Shown: piece after piece, positions 25,773-34,881 of the stretch
Layout of the letters: each line of letters begins with the position of its first letter
Numbering within the stretch: position 1 is the first letter of the stretch
NCBI RefSeq assembly: GCF_030915465.1
Contig: NZ_CP133267.1
Coordinates: forward strand, 2,386,501 to 2,450,500
Origin: Neobacillus sp. PS3-34
Lineage (GTDB): Bacteria > Bacillota > Bacilli > Bacillales > Cytobacillaceae
Length of the DNA: 64,000 nucleotides
Direction of reading: 5' to 3'
Notes under the pieces: model-generated
Told to the model about the DNA's origin: nothing
Seen by the model: the letters and a program-made list of their open reading frames with translations, nothing else
Databases searched by the model: none
Position numbers and translations under genes: made by a program

Positions 25773-25795
25773 AAGACAGTTTTTGAAATAAAAAG

Positions 25796-25825
25796 AAGGA
25801 GCGTGCGCTTGCATGCTCCTTTTTT
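25796..25825. terminator. Terminator between ywdK and the OppB-like gene
   Basis: Stem AAGGAGCGTGC / GCATGCTCCTT (11 bp, one mismatch) with a GCTT loop and a T6 run on the plus strand. It serves ywdK and possibly also the convergent permease gene. Confidence 0.85.
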
Positions 25826-25828
25826 CGG

Positions 25829-26805
25829 TTAATTTTTTTCAAATCGGATTCTCGGATCGACGAGATAATAAAGTACATCTGCGAACAGGTTAAACAAAAC
25901 CACGGATACAGCTGAAACCATGGTGGTTCCAATAATGATAGGGAAATCCCGTCTGAATACAGCGTTTATGGCCATACGGCCAATGCCAGGCCATGCGAAA
26001 ATCTGTTCAATGATAAAGGCACCGCCGAACAGAATCGGTAATTGCAGCGTGACAACGGTTATGATGGGAAGCAATGCATTTCGAAAAGCATGCTTTAAGA
26101 CCACTTTCCTTTCATGCAATCCTTTTGCACGAGCAGTTGAAATAAAGTCCTGGTTCATGACTTCAAGCATGCTATTGCGCAGATAACGGGACTTGCTTGC
26201 AATCAATCCAATTGCAAGTACGGATGCAGGCAAAATAACATGAATAATCCGATCAAGTGGGTCGAATCTTTCAAAATTATCCCTCATGCCACTTGGTGGA
26301 ACCCAGTCCAGCCAATAGCTGAAAATAAGGATAGAAACGATCCCAAGAAAAAAGGTGGGAATAGAAATCCCAAAATAGGATAATCCGGTAAAAAAGAAAT
26401 CAAAAACGGAGTATTTTTTCAGGGCGGAATAAATTCCGATAGGCACAGCCAGTAAAATGGAGATTAATAGTGCCGTTCCTGTCAGCCATAACGTTGCGGG
26501 CATTCTCTCAGAAATTTTGGAAAGTACAGGCTGCCCATCCTGAAACGAATTACCGAGATTGCCATCAAGGACAATCAGCTTCATCCACTCGTAATAACGA
26601 ACATAAACAGGCTGATCAAGGCCAGGCGTTTTTTTATCTTGTCCGCATTCAGCATGGTACTCGCATGTGAGGCAGCGGGATCCTCAAAGACTGCAATGAC
26701 ATCTCCGGGAGCAAATGAAATAATGATAAACGAAATGATTGAAATAATGAAAAGCAGCGGAATAGCCTGAACAAGCCTTCTCATAATAAACGTACCTAAT
26801 GACAT
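25829..26805 (-). CDS. Orphan OppB/DppB-type ABC permease, frameshifted
   Basis: Binding-protein-dependent transport permease of about 325 residues and six helices. It starts with FIMRRLVQAIPLLFIISIISF as in OppB/DppB/NikB. The EAA-loop is DFISTARAKGLHERKVVLKHAFRNALLPII, followed by PGIGRMAINAVFRRDFPIIIGT. The frame breaks at GGCC 26620-26623, and one added base gives KRLGLDQPVYVRYYEWMKLI, a block conserved in the family. The oddity is that no second permease, ATPase or binding protein is next to it. It must pair with components elsewhere or be a relic. The start at 26805 is behind GAGGTG. Confidence 0.82.
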
Positions 26806-26889
26806 AAATTCACCTCTAAAATTTTCATTTTTTCTGAAATACATCCTATATATTTCTCTTTATAGATAATTATTCCTTTTTTTAAAAAT

Positions 26890-26926
26890 AAAAAAGCCTG
26901 CAGAGATCATTCCTTCTCTACAAGCT
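26890..26926 (-). terminator. Terminator of gerQ
   Basis: Minus-strand stem AGCTTGTAGAGA / TCTCTGCAGGCT, 12 bp with two G-T pairs, followed by a T6 run. Confidence 0.7.
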
Positions 26927-26958
26927 GCTGAGCAATTAGCACTCTCTATTTAATGACT

Positions 26959-27441
26959 TTATCGTGGAGAATAGGTTCCTAAAGACGGTCCGCCGCCAAA
27001 TGGATATTCATATTCGATTTCCTCATCAAAAGTAATGTAATCAACACTCACCATTGGCAATAAATAGCGCTGGCCAGTTTGCGGATCGCTCAAGATTAGA
27101 TGGTCTCTGCCTGCTGCTTCAATGATTCCTTTGAAAATCTTGGCATTCCACTCCCTATTGTTTTCGAAGGTGGTATACACTGTCACAAGCTTCCCCTTAT
27201 TAAGCCGCAAAATATTCTCAATATACGACTGTTCAATCGGAAGCATCCCAGGAACCTGAGGACCACTGGTGGGCGCGCTTTTCGGAATGGGTATTGTCCC
27301 CATACCGCCTGTTTGCGGCATCATTGGATATCCGGCCTGTGGCTGGGTGCCGTACATACCCTGCTGTTGTCCTCCAGTGCCAGTGTATGGCTGAGGCTGA
27401 TACGCTTGTGCCTGAGGATTATAATTTGCATAAGGATTCAT
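26959..27441 (-). CDS. gerQ: Spore coat protein GerQ
   Basis: A 160-residue inner spore coat protein needed to localise the cortex hydrolase CwlJ for germination. The first 60 residues are Gln/Pro/Tyr/Gly-rich. The conserved C-terminal domain runs from SYIENILRLNKGKLVTVYTTFENN through AAGRDHLILSDPQTGQRYLLPMVSVDYITFDEE. In B. subtilis GerQ, Lys residues near the N-terminus are cross-linked by transglutaminase Tgl. Here the first Lys is at about residue 54, so those sites are missing. It follows ywdK as in B. subtilis, separated by the orphan permease, and is on the opposite strand. The 27442-27649 upstream gap shows nothing else that I can support. Confidence 0.92.
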   Translation of the reverse strand: MNPYANYNPQAQAYQPQPYTGTGGQQQGMYGTQPQAGYPMMPQTGGMGTIPIPKSAPTSGPQVPGMLPIEQSYIENILRLNKGKLVTVYTTFENNREWNAKIFKGIIEAAGRDHLILSDPQTGQRYLLPMVSVDYITFDEEIEYEYPFGGGPSLGTYSPR

Positions 27442-27649
27442 TTTTTTCCCTCCTTAGTATTCACTTCCTAAACGTAATGAAAAGATGATTTTTTTTCACC
27501 TCACTCTGGCAATGGCACCGGTAAATCTGGATGAGATAAGTAAAGGGAAGGATGCTATGTTTGTTGGAAGACTCGCTGTTTCAATTGTATGAGCAGTGGT
27601 GGGGATTTATGACTTGAAGGCACTTAAATGGATAGAGATTGTGGGGATA

Positions 27650-27679
27650 GAAAAAGGCTCCCGGCATTAGCCGAAAGCC
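27650..27679 (-). terminator. Terminator of hemQ
   Basis: Minus-strand stem GGCTTTCGGC / GCCGGGAGCC (two G-T pairs, TAAT loop) followed by T5, 7 nt after the hemQ stop. Confidence 0.75.
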
Positions 27680-27685
27680 TGCAGC

Positions 27686-28428
27686 TTACACGTGAAGAAA
27701 ATTAGACACACGTTCCTCGCTTAATAGATTGCCGACGAAGAATGCACCAAATTCGCCATAACGTGCGCTTACTTCATCAAAACGCATTTCATAAACCAAT
27801 TTTTTGAACTGAAGGACGTCGTCTGCAAAAAGGGTTACACCCCATTCATAGTCGTCGAATCCGACAGAACCGGTAATGATTTGTTTTACTTTACCAGCGT
27901 ACTGGCGTCCAATCATCCCGTGGCTTCGCATCATGCCGCGGCGCTCTTCCATCGGAAGCATGTACCAGTTGTCATTTCCCTGGCGGCGCTTGTCCATTGG
28001 ATAAAAGCAAACATGCTTTGCTTTTGGAAGTGTTGGATAAAGGCGTGCAAGAATTTGAGGATTTTGATAAGGATCCTCACCTGCTGGCAGATAGTTGCTC
28101 AATTCTACTACTGACACATAGGAATGTGCTGGAACAGTGAACTCAGCAAGCTTCGTTTTGTTGAATTCATTTTCGATTTCATTCAATTCTTCCATCGTAG
28201 GCCTTAGGATCATCATCATAAAATCGGCTTTTTGGCCAACAATTGTATATAAAGCATGACTGCCCTCATTTTGCTCTTGGACAGTATTCCATTTTTCAAC
28301 AAGGCCAGAAACTCATGGATTGCTGCCTGGCGCTCGTCGCTCGAAACCATCTTCCATGTAGTCCAGTCGATCGTGCGGAAATCATGCAAACAATACCATC
28401 CGTCCAGCGTTTGCGCTGCTTCACTCAT
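27686..28428 (-). CDS. hemQ: Coproheme decarboxylase HemQ, frameshifted
   Basis: About 247 residues. HemQ makes haem b from coproheme in the Gram-positive haem pathway. The protein begins [22 protein letters not shown], and after the break continues with [47 protein letters not shown] and [32 protein letters not shown], all family hallmarks. The break is at GGCC 28303-28306. One added base gives [18 protein letters not shown]. The start at 28428 is behind AGGAGTG. It is divergent from pta as in B. subtilis. Confidence 0.93.
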
Positions 28429-28644
28429 TGATATCACTCCTAAATAATTCTGCAATTTACATTGTTTACTATATCATAGTTTCACCATCAACCGCGTGAA
28501 TAAAACACCAATAGAGGAAGAATTTCCGTTTCAAACCGTATGAAAGAGGATAATTTGAAAAAAGATACAGTTATGGCTAGGTTACAGTCATTATCCAGGA
28601 AACGGGAATATTTTTAAATTTTAGAAAACAAAAACATTTTAAAA

Positions 28645-28658
28645 TGAAAACGTTGTCT
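28645..28658 (+). promoter_or_regulatory. cre site upstream of pta
   Basis: TGAAAACGTTGTCT matches 13 of 14 positions of the CcpA cre consensus TGWAANCGNTNWCA. It ends 3 bp upstream of the -35 box of pta, a position typical of CcpA activation. B. subtilis pta is known to be CcpA-activated. Confidence 0.75.
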
Positions 28659-28660
28659 TC

Positions 28661-28688
28661 TTGAATTTTAAAACAGGTGAAGTATGCT
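28661..28688 (+). promoter_or_regulatory. SigA-type promoter of pta
   Basis: -35 TTGAAT (28661-28666), 16-bp spacer, -10 TATGCT (28683-28688), 33 bp before the pta start codon. Confidence 0.65.
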
Positions 28689-28720
28689 GATGGTATGAAG
28701 AAAATAAAGGAGGAACAAAT

Positions 28721-29698
28721 GTGAGCGATTTATTTGAAGGATTAAAACAGAAAATCTCTGGCAATAATTTAAAAATTGTCTTTCCAGAAGGATTGGACGA
28801 GCGTATTTTAGCAGCAGCAGGGCGCCTTGCTGAGGAAAGAATTCTAACGCCTATTTTAATCGGAAATATAGAAGAAATTCAGGCAAAGGCTTCTGAACTT
28901 GGTGTTTCCCTTGCAGCGGCTGAAATTTACGATCCACAAAATTTCGTGATGATGGATGAACTTGTGGCTGCTTTTGTTGATAGAAGAAAAGGAAAAGTAA
29001 CTGAAGAAGATGCGCGCAGAATTTTGCTAGACGAAAATTATTTCGGTACGATGCTCGTTTACCTGAATAAAGCAGATGGCCTCGTTAGCGGTGCTGCTCA
29101 TTCAACGGCTGACACAGTCCGTCCTGCATTGCAGATTATCAAGACAAAAGAAGGCGTACGGAAAACTTCTGGAGTCTTTATCATGGTTCGTGAAGATGAG
29201 AAATATGTATTCGCTGACTGTGCGATTAATATTTCACCAGACAGCCAGGACTTAGCCGAAATTGCGATTGAAAGTGCCAAAACTGCCAGCATGTTCGATA
29301 TCGAGCCACGTGTGGCCATGCTGAGCTTCTCGACAAAAGGCTCTGCCAAATCACCTGAAACGGATAAAGTAATGGAAGCAGTAAATGAGGCAAAACGCCG
29401 TGATCCTCTGCTTGTTATTGACGGAGAATTTCAATTCGACGCAGCATTCGTTCCTTCAGTAGCAGCGAAAAAAGCACCGGATTCCCCGATCCAGGGAGAT
29501 GCAAATGTTTTTGTATTCCCAAGCCTTGAAGCAGGAAATATCGGTTATAAAATCGCTCAGCGCCTTGGAAACTTCGAAGCGGTAGGACCTCTTTTACAAG
29601 GTCTTAACCGTCCAGTCAACGACCTTTCCCGCGGCTGCAACGAAGAAGATGTTTATAAATTGTCTCTTATTACAGCAGCACAGGCATTACAGCAATAA
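28721..29698 (+). CDS. pta: Phosphate acetyltransferase
   Basis: A 325-residue short-form Pta that converts acetyl-CoA and phosphate to acetyl phosphate in overflow metabolism. Landmarks are LKIVFPEGLDERILAAAGRL, ADGLVSGAAHSTADTVRPAL (phosphate/CoA site), MLSFSTKGSAKSPETDKV, DGEFQFDAAFVPSVAAKKAPDS, and NVFVFPSLEAGNIGYKIAQRL near the end. The start is GTG at 28721 behind aaggagg. An ATG 2 nt upstream is directly followed by a stop in its frame. It is preceded by a cre site and promoter and followed by a terminator. Confidence 0.95.
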   Translation: MSDLFEGLKQKISGNNLKIVFPEGLDERILAAAGRLAEERILTPILIGNIEEIQAKASELGVSLAAAEIYDPQNFVMMDELVAAFVDRRKGKVTEEDARRILLDENYFGTMLVYLNKADGLVSGAAHSTADTVRPALQIIKTKEGVRKTSGVFIMVREDEKYVFADCAINISPDSQDLAEIAIESAKTASMFDIEPRVAMLSFSTKGSAKSPETDKVMEAVNEAKRRDPLLVIDGEFQFDAAFVPSVAAKKAPDSPIQGDANVFVFPSLEAGNIGYKIAQRLGNFEAVGPLLQGLNRPVNDLSRGCNEEDVYKLSLITAAQALQQ

Positions 29699-29708
29699 AT
29701 AGCAGGAG

Positions 29709-29740
29709 AGCCAGCCTTAAGAATGGGGCTGGCTTTTTAT
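29709..29740 (+). terminator. Terminator of pta
   Basis: Stem AGCCAGCC / GGCTGGCT with a 10-nt loop and a T-rich tail, 10 nt after the pta stop. Confidence 0.88.
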
Positions 29741-29862
29741 TTTTTAAAAATAGGCTATGTTAAAGCTCATTGTTAATTTTGACACTATGTTCATTGGAGC
29801 AGAAGGCAACAGAAAGTTTAACAGAGCTTAAATTAATGGTTGTTTATGGTGAAAATGTGACA

Positions 29863-29985
29863 GAGGTGGGTATTTTTAGAAAACCGGTCGGTAAACTAGA
29901 AAAAGAGGTGGGTATTTTTAAGAAACCAGTCGGTAAATTAAAAAAGAGGTCGGTATTTTTAAGAAACCGGTCGGTAAAAACAAAT
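29863..29985. repeat. Three tandem copies of a ~42-bp repeat
   Basis: The units start at 29863, 29905 and 29946 with GAGGT(G/C)GGTATTTTTA, then GAAACCGGTCGGTAAA and an A/G-rich end (42, 41 and about 38 bp). A diverged piece (GGTGGGTAAACTAAAAA) follows at about 30073. The array lies in the 455-bp gap between the pta terminator and lipL. A frame through it would encode an EVGIFRKPVGKLEK repeat, but it has no start signals. Confidence 0.75.
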
Positions 29986-30194
29986 GCAGGCCGCGGTGTT
30001 TGCACAATCGGCGGGTAGCCAGCAAATAAGGAAAGGTAAATTCCCGAATCATGCAGGTCAATCCACCAAAACTGGTGGGTAAACTAAAAATGGCCAAAAA
30101 AGATGAACGCTCGTCACGCTGCGGGCCATCTTTTCGGCTGCAATGACCATTATGCTATAATAAAAGGAGTATTTTAGGCAAAGGGGTAAAAAAG

Positions 30195-31034
30195 ATGAAT
30201 GAGGCGCTGAACTTATTGTGTCAGCCGCAATGGCGGGTAATTGACCAGTCAGCAGCAGGCATGCATTTTAATGCACTCGAGTCCTTTGGGATGGATGACA
30301 CTTTGTGTGAATCTGTCGGCTCAGGTGAAGCACCGGCGACAGCGCGGACATGGGTACACCACAACACGATCGTACTGGGCATACAGGATACCAGACTGCC
30401 GTTTCTAACGGAAGGCGTGCAATTCCTGGAGCAGCAGGGTTATCGTGTAATTGTCAGGAATTCAGGAGGCCTTGCGGTTGTCCTTGATGAAGGGGTCCTG
30501 AATATCTCGCTGATTTTTCCAGAGGCTGAAAAAGGAATTGATATAAACCGTGGCTATGATGCCATGTGGCTATTAATACAAGAGATGTTTTCAGATTTTA
30601 ACGAAACGATAGAGGCAAAAGAAATTGTCGGTTCTTACTGCCCCGGAAGCTATGATTTAAGTATTAATGGGAAGAAATTCGCTGGAATTTCCCAGCGCCG
30701 GCTCCGCAAAGGGGTGGCCGTACAAATCTATTTATGTGTTAACGGGAGCGGCAGCGCTCGTGCTCAATTAATCAAGCAATTTTATGACCTAGCCAAAAAA
30801 GAAGAGGAAACTAAATTCATATACCCTCAAATTTTTCCAGAGGTTATGGCGTCACTGTCTGAATTGCTGTCAGCTGAATTGACGATAGCTGATGTCATGC
30901 TGCGCCTTCTCCAGCGGCTTAAGGCAAACAGCAGCTTTCTTTTTAACGGGCAATTGAATCCATTAGAGCTTGAATTGTATCCTGGTTATTTTCAAAGAGT
31001 AGTGGAACGGAATGAAAAAATTGGGACGATATAA
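30195..31034 (+). CDS. lipL: Octanoyl-[GcvH]:protein N-octanoyltransferase LipL
   Basis: A 279-residue enzyme that moves octanoyl or lipoyl groups from GcvH to the E2 subunits of dehydrogenase complexes through a Cys thioester. The lipoate-ligase fold is visible in [25 protein letters not shown]. The nucleophile is Cys149 in [24 protein letters not shown]. It follows pta as in B. subtilis (ywfL). It is intact, with ribosome binding site aaagggg. Confidence 0.92.
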   Translation: MNEALNLLCQPQWRVIDQSAAGMHFNALESFGMDDTLCESVGSGEAPATARTWVHHNTIVLGIQDTRLPFLTEGVQFLEQQGYRVIVRNSGGLAVVLDEGVLNISLIFPEAEKGIDINRGYDAMWLLIQEMFSDFNETIEAKEIVGSYCPGSYDLSINGKKFAGISQRRLRKGVAVQIYLCVNGSGSARAQLIKQFYDLAKKEEETKFIYPQIFPEVMASLSELLSAELTIADVMLRLLQRLKANSSFLFNGQLNPLELELYPGYFQRVVERNEKIGTI

Positions 31035-31046
31035 ATTATTAAACAC

Positions 31047-31085
31047 AAAAGAAGCCGCAGATCCATTGGATTTACGGCTTCTTTT
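31047..31085. terminator. Bidirectional terminator between lipL and rsfA
   Basis: Stem AAAAGAAGCCG / CGGCTTCTTTT with further imperfect pairing inside (ATCCA/TGGAT). It separates two convergent genes. Confidence 0.85.
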
Positions 31086-31132
31086 AATCGAGAGTGCTGC
31101 CAGATTCTCTTCTCCCAAAATCTCTATCTATC

Positions 31133-31885
31133 TCACTCGGCTACTTTTTCTAAGTTTCCGTTCCGATCCATTTTAAATTTGGTTGCCGGACGTTCTTCTT
31201 CTTCAAAAAGAACTAGTTTTCTTGCCCGGTTCATGATTTTCATCAATGTTTCATAATCTTCCTGCATCATGACTGAATTCTGCTCGAGATCCTGAACCTT
31301 TAAGCTTAGTTCCTCAGAACGCTTTCTGAGTTCATTATTTTCCCTTTTTAATCTTTCATTCTCACTTTTTAACGCCTCAGCCTGGTAGCTGGAAGTGCCA
31401 AAGTTTTTCAGGAAGTGGATGACATCATTCATGGTCAGCCCTGCAGAAGGAATGGAATACGAAGGTACTGCTGCCGGCATAACCAGCTCTGTTGCCATTT
31501 CCATCGACATGTCCATTGACATATCCTGTAATTCATAGACTGGCATCGTTTCTTCTTCCTCAATCATCGGCAATGCAGAATGTTCTATCACTTCAGCAAC
31601 GTGTACAGGAGGGCTGTAGAGCAGCTTCTTCTTGCCGCCCTGGTCCTTTCCTAGCACTCTCTGTCTTTGTTTTCTCTGTTTTTTTGCTAGCTGCAGCGCT
31701 TTTTCATAGCGATGACGAACGACCGCGTTCCAGCGGAAACCGCATGCGGCTGAGGTCCGGTTCAGCTTGTCTCCTACCTCTTCAAATGCGTTAAGCTGTG
31801 TGCTTCCTTCCCTTACATGCCTTAAAACTGTTTCGGCCAATAACAAATCATCTTCATCTGTCCATGCATCTTGACGTACTTTCAT
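31133..31885 (-). CDS. rsfA: Prespore-specific regulator RsfA
   Basis: A 250-residue transcription factor. It has an N-terminal Myb/SANT-like domain ([21 protein letters not shown] through [18 protein letters not shown]), a variable centre, and a C-terminal leucine-rich coiled coil ([20 protein letters not shown], about 175-210). In B. subtilis RsfA is made in the forespore under SigF and tunes SigF-dependent genes. The start at 31885 is behind AAGGGAG. The 31886-32186 gap upstream shows no other gene and no promoter that I can define. Confidence 0.9.
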   Translation of the reverse strand: MKVRQDAWTDEDDLLLAETVLRHVREGSTQLNAFEEVGDKLNRTSAACGFRWNAVVRHRYEKALQLAKKQRKQRQRVLGKDQGGKKKLLYSPPVHVAEVIEHSALPMIEEEETMPVYELQDMSMDMSMEMATELVMPAAVPSYSIPSAGLTMNDVIHFLKNFGTSSYQAEALKSENERLKRENNELRKRSEELSLKVQDLEQNSVMMQEDYETLMKIMNRARKLVLFEEEERPATKFKMDRNGNLEKVAE

Positions 31886-32186
31886 TTTTTTCAACTCCCT
31901 TAATTCTTCCAATTTAATACTGCCAGTGTTTTTGCCTGACGAGTTTTTAAAAATTCTAGTCTTAGGATGGACAGGATTGTTCCTTTTTATACCAAAATAT
32001 TAGAATTTTTTCACATTAAAAGTTTGCTAACTAGCAGAATGGATGTTAAAAGATTGCATCTTGCATTCAAAAGAAAGAAACTGTAAAATACAACATTGAT
32101 GAGGATTTTGCCCATTTAGCTGGACATAATGATAGTAACCATAATGAAAGTTTAAATAGATTAACCCTAGAAAGGATGGGAAAGGA

Positions 32187-32411
32187 ATGTCGAATGAATT
32201 TCGTGTTTGTGATGATTGCCAAGCCGTTAATCTTAAGACATTGGTCCCTCGCTTAAAGCAGCTTGACCCCGATGCGAAAATTGAGATAGGCTGCCAATCC
32301 TACTGCGGCCCTCGCCGTAAAAAGACGTTCGCCTTTGTTAACAACCGTCCGGTTGCTGCGTTATCGGAAGAGGAATTAATGGATAAAATTGATAAAAAAA
32401 TAAAGAAATAA
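32187..32411 (+). CDS. DUF1450 family protein
   Basis: A 74-residue protein of the YuzB-like DUF1450 family. It has four conserved Cys in two pairs (CDDC near residue 8, and CQSYC around 36-40), which suggests a metal or redox site. It begins [19 protein letters not shown] and ends in a Lys-rich helix. The function is unknown. It has ribosome binding site gaaagga and its own terminator. Confidence 0.8.
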   Translation: MSNEFRVCDDCQAVNLKTLVPRLKQLDPDAKIEIGCQSYCGPRRKKTFAFVNNRPVAALSEEELMDKIDKKIKK

Positions 32412-32447
32412 ATCACCTTAGAACTCGTTCCAAGGTGATTTTTATTT
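32412..32447 (+). terminator. Terminator of the DUF1450 gene
   Basis: Stem ATCACCTT / AAGGTGAT with a 12-nt loop and T5 tail, right after the stop codon. Confidence 0.85.
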
Positions 32448-32576
32448 ATTGAAATGATTTCCCAAACTGGGTGGAAATTTGTCGAAATCTACTGGAGAAT
32501 TTTGTGGGATTTTTGAGTGATTTGCATGCTGAATGGGGATATAATAGAAACAAGCTATTAAGGAAGAGGGAAACCA

Positions 32577-33873
32577 ATGCTATATTCAGCTGAAAAGCTC
32601 GAGGAAGAAAAGGTTTTTAAAGACCCGGTCCATCGTTATATTCACGTCAGGGACAGGGTAATATGGGATCTGATCGGCACTAAGGAATTTCAGCGCCTCC
32701 GCAGAATCAAACAGCTGGGAACGACCTTTCTGACCTTCCACGGGGCAGAGCACAGCCGTTTTAACCATTCACTGGGAGTGTATGAGATTGTCAGGAGGAT
32801 TGTAGACGATGTGTTTGCCGGCAGACCGGAATGGAAGCAGGGAGAACGGCTGCTGACATTATGCGCCGCGCTTCTTCATGATCTGGGGCACGGCCTTTTC
32901 CCATTCCTTTGAAAAAGTTTTTGATTACGACCATGAAGATTTTACCCAGGCGATTATCCTGGGTGAAACAGAAGTTAATAAGGTACTTACCAAAGTCAGC
33001 AAGGATTTTCCAAAAAAAGTCGCTGAAGTAATTGCAAAAACCTCGGAAAACAAGCTGGTCATCAGCTTGATCTCCAGCCAGATTGACGCCGACCGGATGG
33101 ATTACTTGCAAAGGGATGCCTATTTCACCGGGGTCAGCTATGGCCACTTTGATATGGAGCGGATTTTGCGGGTCATGCGCCCGAAGGAAGACCAGGTGGT
33201 TATAAAGAAAAGCGGCATGCATGCGGTTGAGGACTATATCATGAGCCGCTATCAAATGTACTGGCAGGTTTATTTCCATCCCGTTTCCCGCGGGGCAGAG
33301 GTAATTTTGACAAAAATACTGCACAGGGCGAAGCATCTGCACGAGCAAAACTACAAATTTAAGCATCAGCCCCTTCATTTTTATTCCTTCTTTAATGACC
33401 AGCTCACGCTGCAGGACTATTTAAAATTGGATGAATCCGTGATTCTTTTTTATTTTCAAATGTGGCAGGAAGAGGACGATGCCGTCATAAGCGATCTTTG
33501 CCGCCGGTTCATGAACCGCAACCTGTTTAAATATGCTGAATTCGATCCGGCCAAAGAGTATAAGAAACTGGCGGAATTGAACAAATTATTTGTGAAAGCC
33601 GGAATTGATCCTGAATACTACTTGGTTGTCGACTCTTCTTCCGACCTGCCATACGATTTTTACCGGCCAGGTGAAGAAGAAGAACGGCTTCCGATTCACT
33701 TGTTAATGAAGAACGGGGAACTGAGGGAGCTTTCCAGGGAATCGGAAGTGGTGGATGCCATTTCAGGAAAAAGAAGGACCGACCATAAGCTTTACTTCCC
33801 TGCTGATTTCCTTGCGGATGATTCCAGCAAAAAAAATATAAAAAAACAAATACGAGACCTATTAGAAATATAG
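32577..33873 (+). CDS. ywfO: HD-domain phosphohydrolase YwfO, frameshifted
   Basis: About 432 residues of the HD superfamily dGTPase-like group. The motifs are QRLRRIKQLGTTFLTFHGAEHSRFNHSLG, then LLHDLGHG (the catalytic HD pair), then after the break SHSFEKVFDYDHEDFT and SSQIDADRMDYLQRDAYFTG. Two bases are missing at 32892-32900, beside a GGCC. Restoring them gives the canonical GHGPFSHSFE. It probably hydrolyses nucleoside triphosphates, though the exact substrate is uncertain. It is followed by ywgA after 27 bp. Confidence 0.87.
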
Positions 33874-33900
33874 AAAATGAGGCACTAACTGGAGTAGGAG

Positions 33901-34419
33901 ATGACGAGCTTGTTAAAAGACCATGCAAGAGTGATGCATGCTGTAATGGTATCCGGTGAAATTACCGGTCGGAAAAAGCTGCAGAAAATGATCTATATCG
34001 CAAAAAAGATTTCCTTTCCATTCCAGGAAAGATTCCAATTTCATTTTTATGGACCATATTCAGAAGAATTGACATTAAGAGTGGAAGAGCTGTGCAATAT
34101 GGGGTTTATCGAGGAAGTTAAGGAGAAAAAGGGCGGTTATTTTCAATATCGCTACACCCTGACTGATTCAGGTAAAGAGTTTTTAAGTTTAAATGAAGTG
34201 GAAATGCCGTGTTTACAAGATTGCCTAACTGATATGAACGGCCACAATGCAAGATTTTTAGAGCTGGTATCGACTGTTTTATATTTTGATAACCTGCCAA
34301 AAGATGAAGTCAGCAATAAAATTTTTACGCTAAAAAGCAGCCAGCGCTATACGGAGGCTGAAATCGATGAGGCGTACAGCTATATAGATGGATTAAAAAC
34401 AAAAGCTAAGCTCCAATAG
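33901..34419 (+). CDS. ywgA: YwgA-like protein
   Basis: A 172-residue soluble protein with a winged-helix look: VMHAVMVSGEITGRKKLQKMIYIAKKI, then the FQFHFYGPYSEELTLRVEELCNMGFI wing and GGYFQYRYTLTDSGKEFL. The family resembles phage Panacea/DUF4065-like regulators, but no function is established. It is recognised by this block and by its place after ywfO. The start at 33901 is behind ggagtaggag. Confidence 0.8.
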   Translation: MTSLLKDHARVMHAVMVSGEITGRKKLQKMIYIAKKISFPFQERFQFHFYGPYSEELTLRVEELCNMGFIEEVKEKKGGYFQYRYTLTDSGKEFLSLNEVEMPCLQDCLTDMNGHNARFLELVSTVLYFDNLPKDEVSNKIFTLKSSQRYTEAEIDEAYSYIDGLKTKAKLQ

Positions 34420-34432
34420 GAGCTTAGCTTTA
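34402..34432. terminator. Terminator between ywgA and ywhB
   Basis: Perfect 13-bp stem AAAGCTAAGCTCC / GGAGCTTAGCTTT with an AATA loop. It overlaps the end of ywgA and lies between convergent genes. Confidence 0.88.
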
Positions 34433-34457
34433 AAAGTTTTATAAACTGGGTGGGTGT

Positions 34458-34643
34458 TTATTTGTCGCTAAATAGCTTGCCGGCAACACCATAATGGTTC
34501 TTGGACATTTCTTCAATGAAAACAACGACATTTTCTTTTGGGGCTCCGGTTGTTTCACTGACAGCGTCAGTTACCTTCTCGACGAGCGCTTTTTTCTGAT
34601 CATCAGAACGACCTTCAAGCATTTTTACAGTTACGTATGGCAT
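34458..34643 (-). CDS. ywhB: 4-oxalocrotonate tautomerase-like protein YwhB
   Basis: A 61-residue tautomerase subunit (hexamer in the family). The catalytic base Pro2 is exposed after Met removal (MPYVTVKMLEGRSDDQKKALV). The family block TGAPKENVVVFIEEMSKNHYGVAGK is present. B. subtilis YwhB tautomerises 2-hydroxymuconate in vitro, but the physiological substrate is unknown. Ribosome binding site AAGGAGG. The 34644-34881 gap upstream holds a short GGTGCC palindrome and no gene. Confidence 0.9.
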   Translation of the reverse strand: MPYVTVKMLEGRSDDQKKALVEKVTDAVSETTGAPKENVVVFIEEMSKNHYGVAGKLFSDK

Positions 34644-34768
34644 GTATGTTCCTCCTTGGATTGTTCTGATTGTAGTGTTCCATAATCGGCAAAAAAGTGC
34701 AAGGACAGCACTCGCAGAAAATTAAGCTTTTCATTTAAATCGAAATTTCATGTATACTTAGAATTACC

Positions 34769-34783
34769 AGGTGCCAGGCACCT
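34769..34783. repeat. Short GGTGCC/GGCACC palindrome
   Basis: AGGTGCCAGGCACCT is a 7-bp inverted repeat sharing the GGCACCT core with the palindromes at 15.6 and 23.6 kb. It may be a decayed member of that family. Confidence 0.5.
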
Positions 34784-34881
34784 TACATTTTTTACTGCGT
34801 TGATATACATAATGCTGAAGGGGTTTTACAGCAGCCTTCGGCGTAAAAATAACAATACAGCATCTTAAAGGAGGTTGTGCT

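Noticed and set aside
29770..30018. Protein with EVGIFRKPVGKLEK repeats
   Set aside because: No ribosome binding site, the frame breaks between unit 2 and 3, and the DNA repeat explains the reading.
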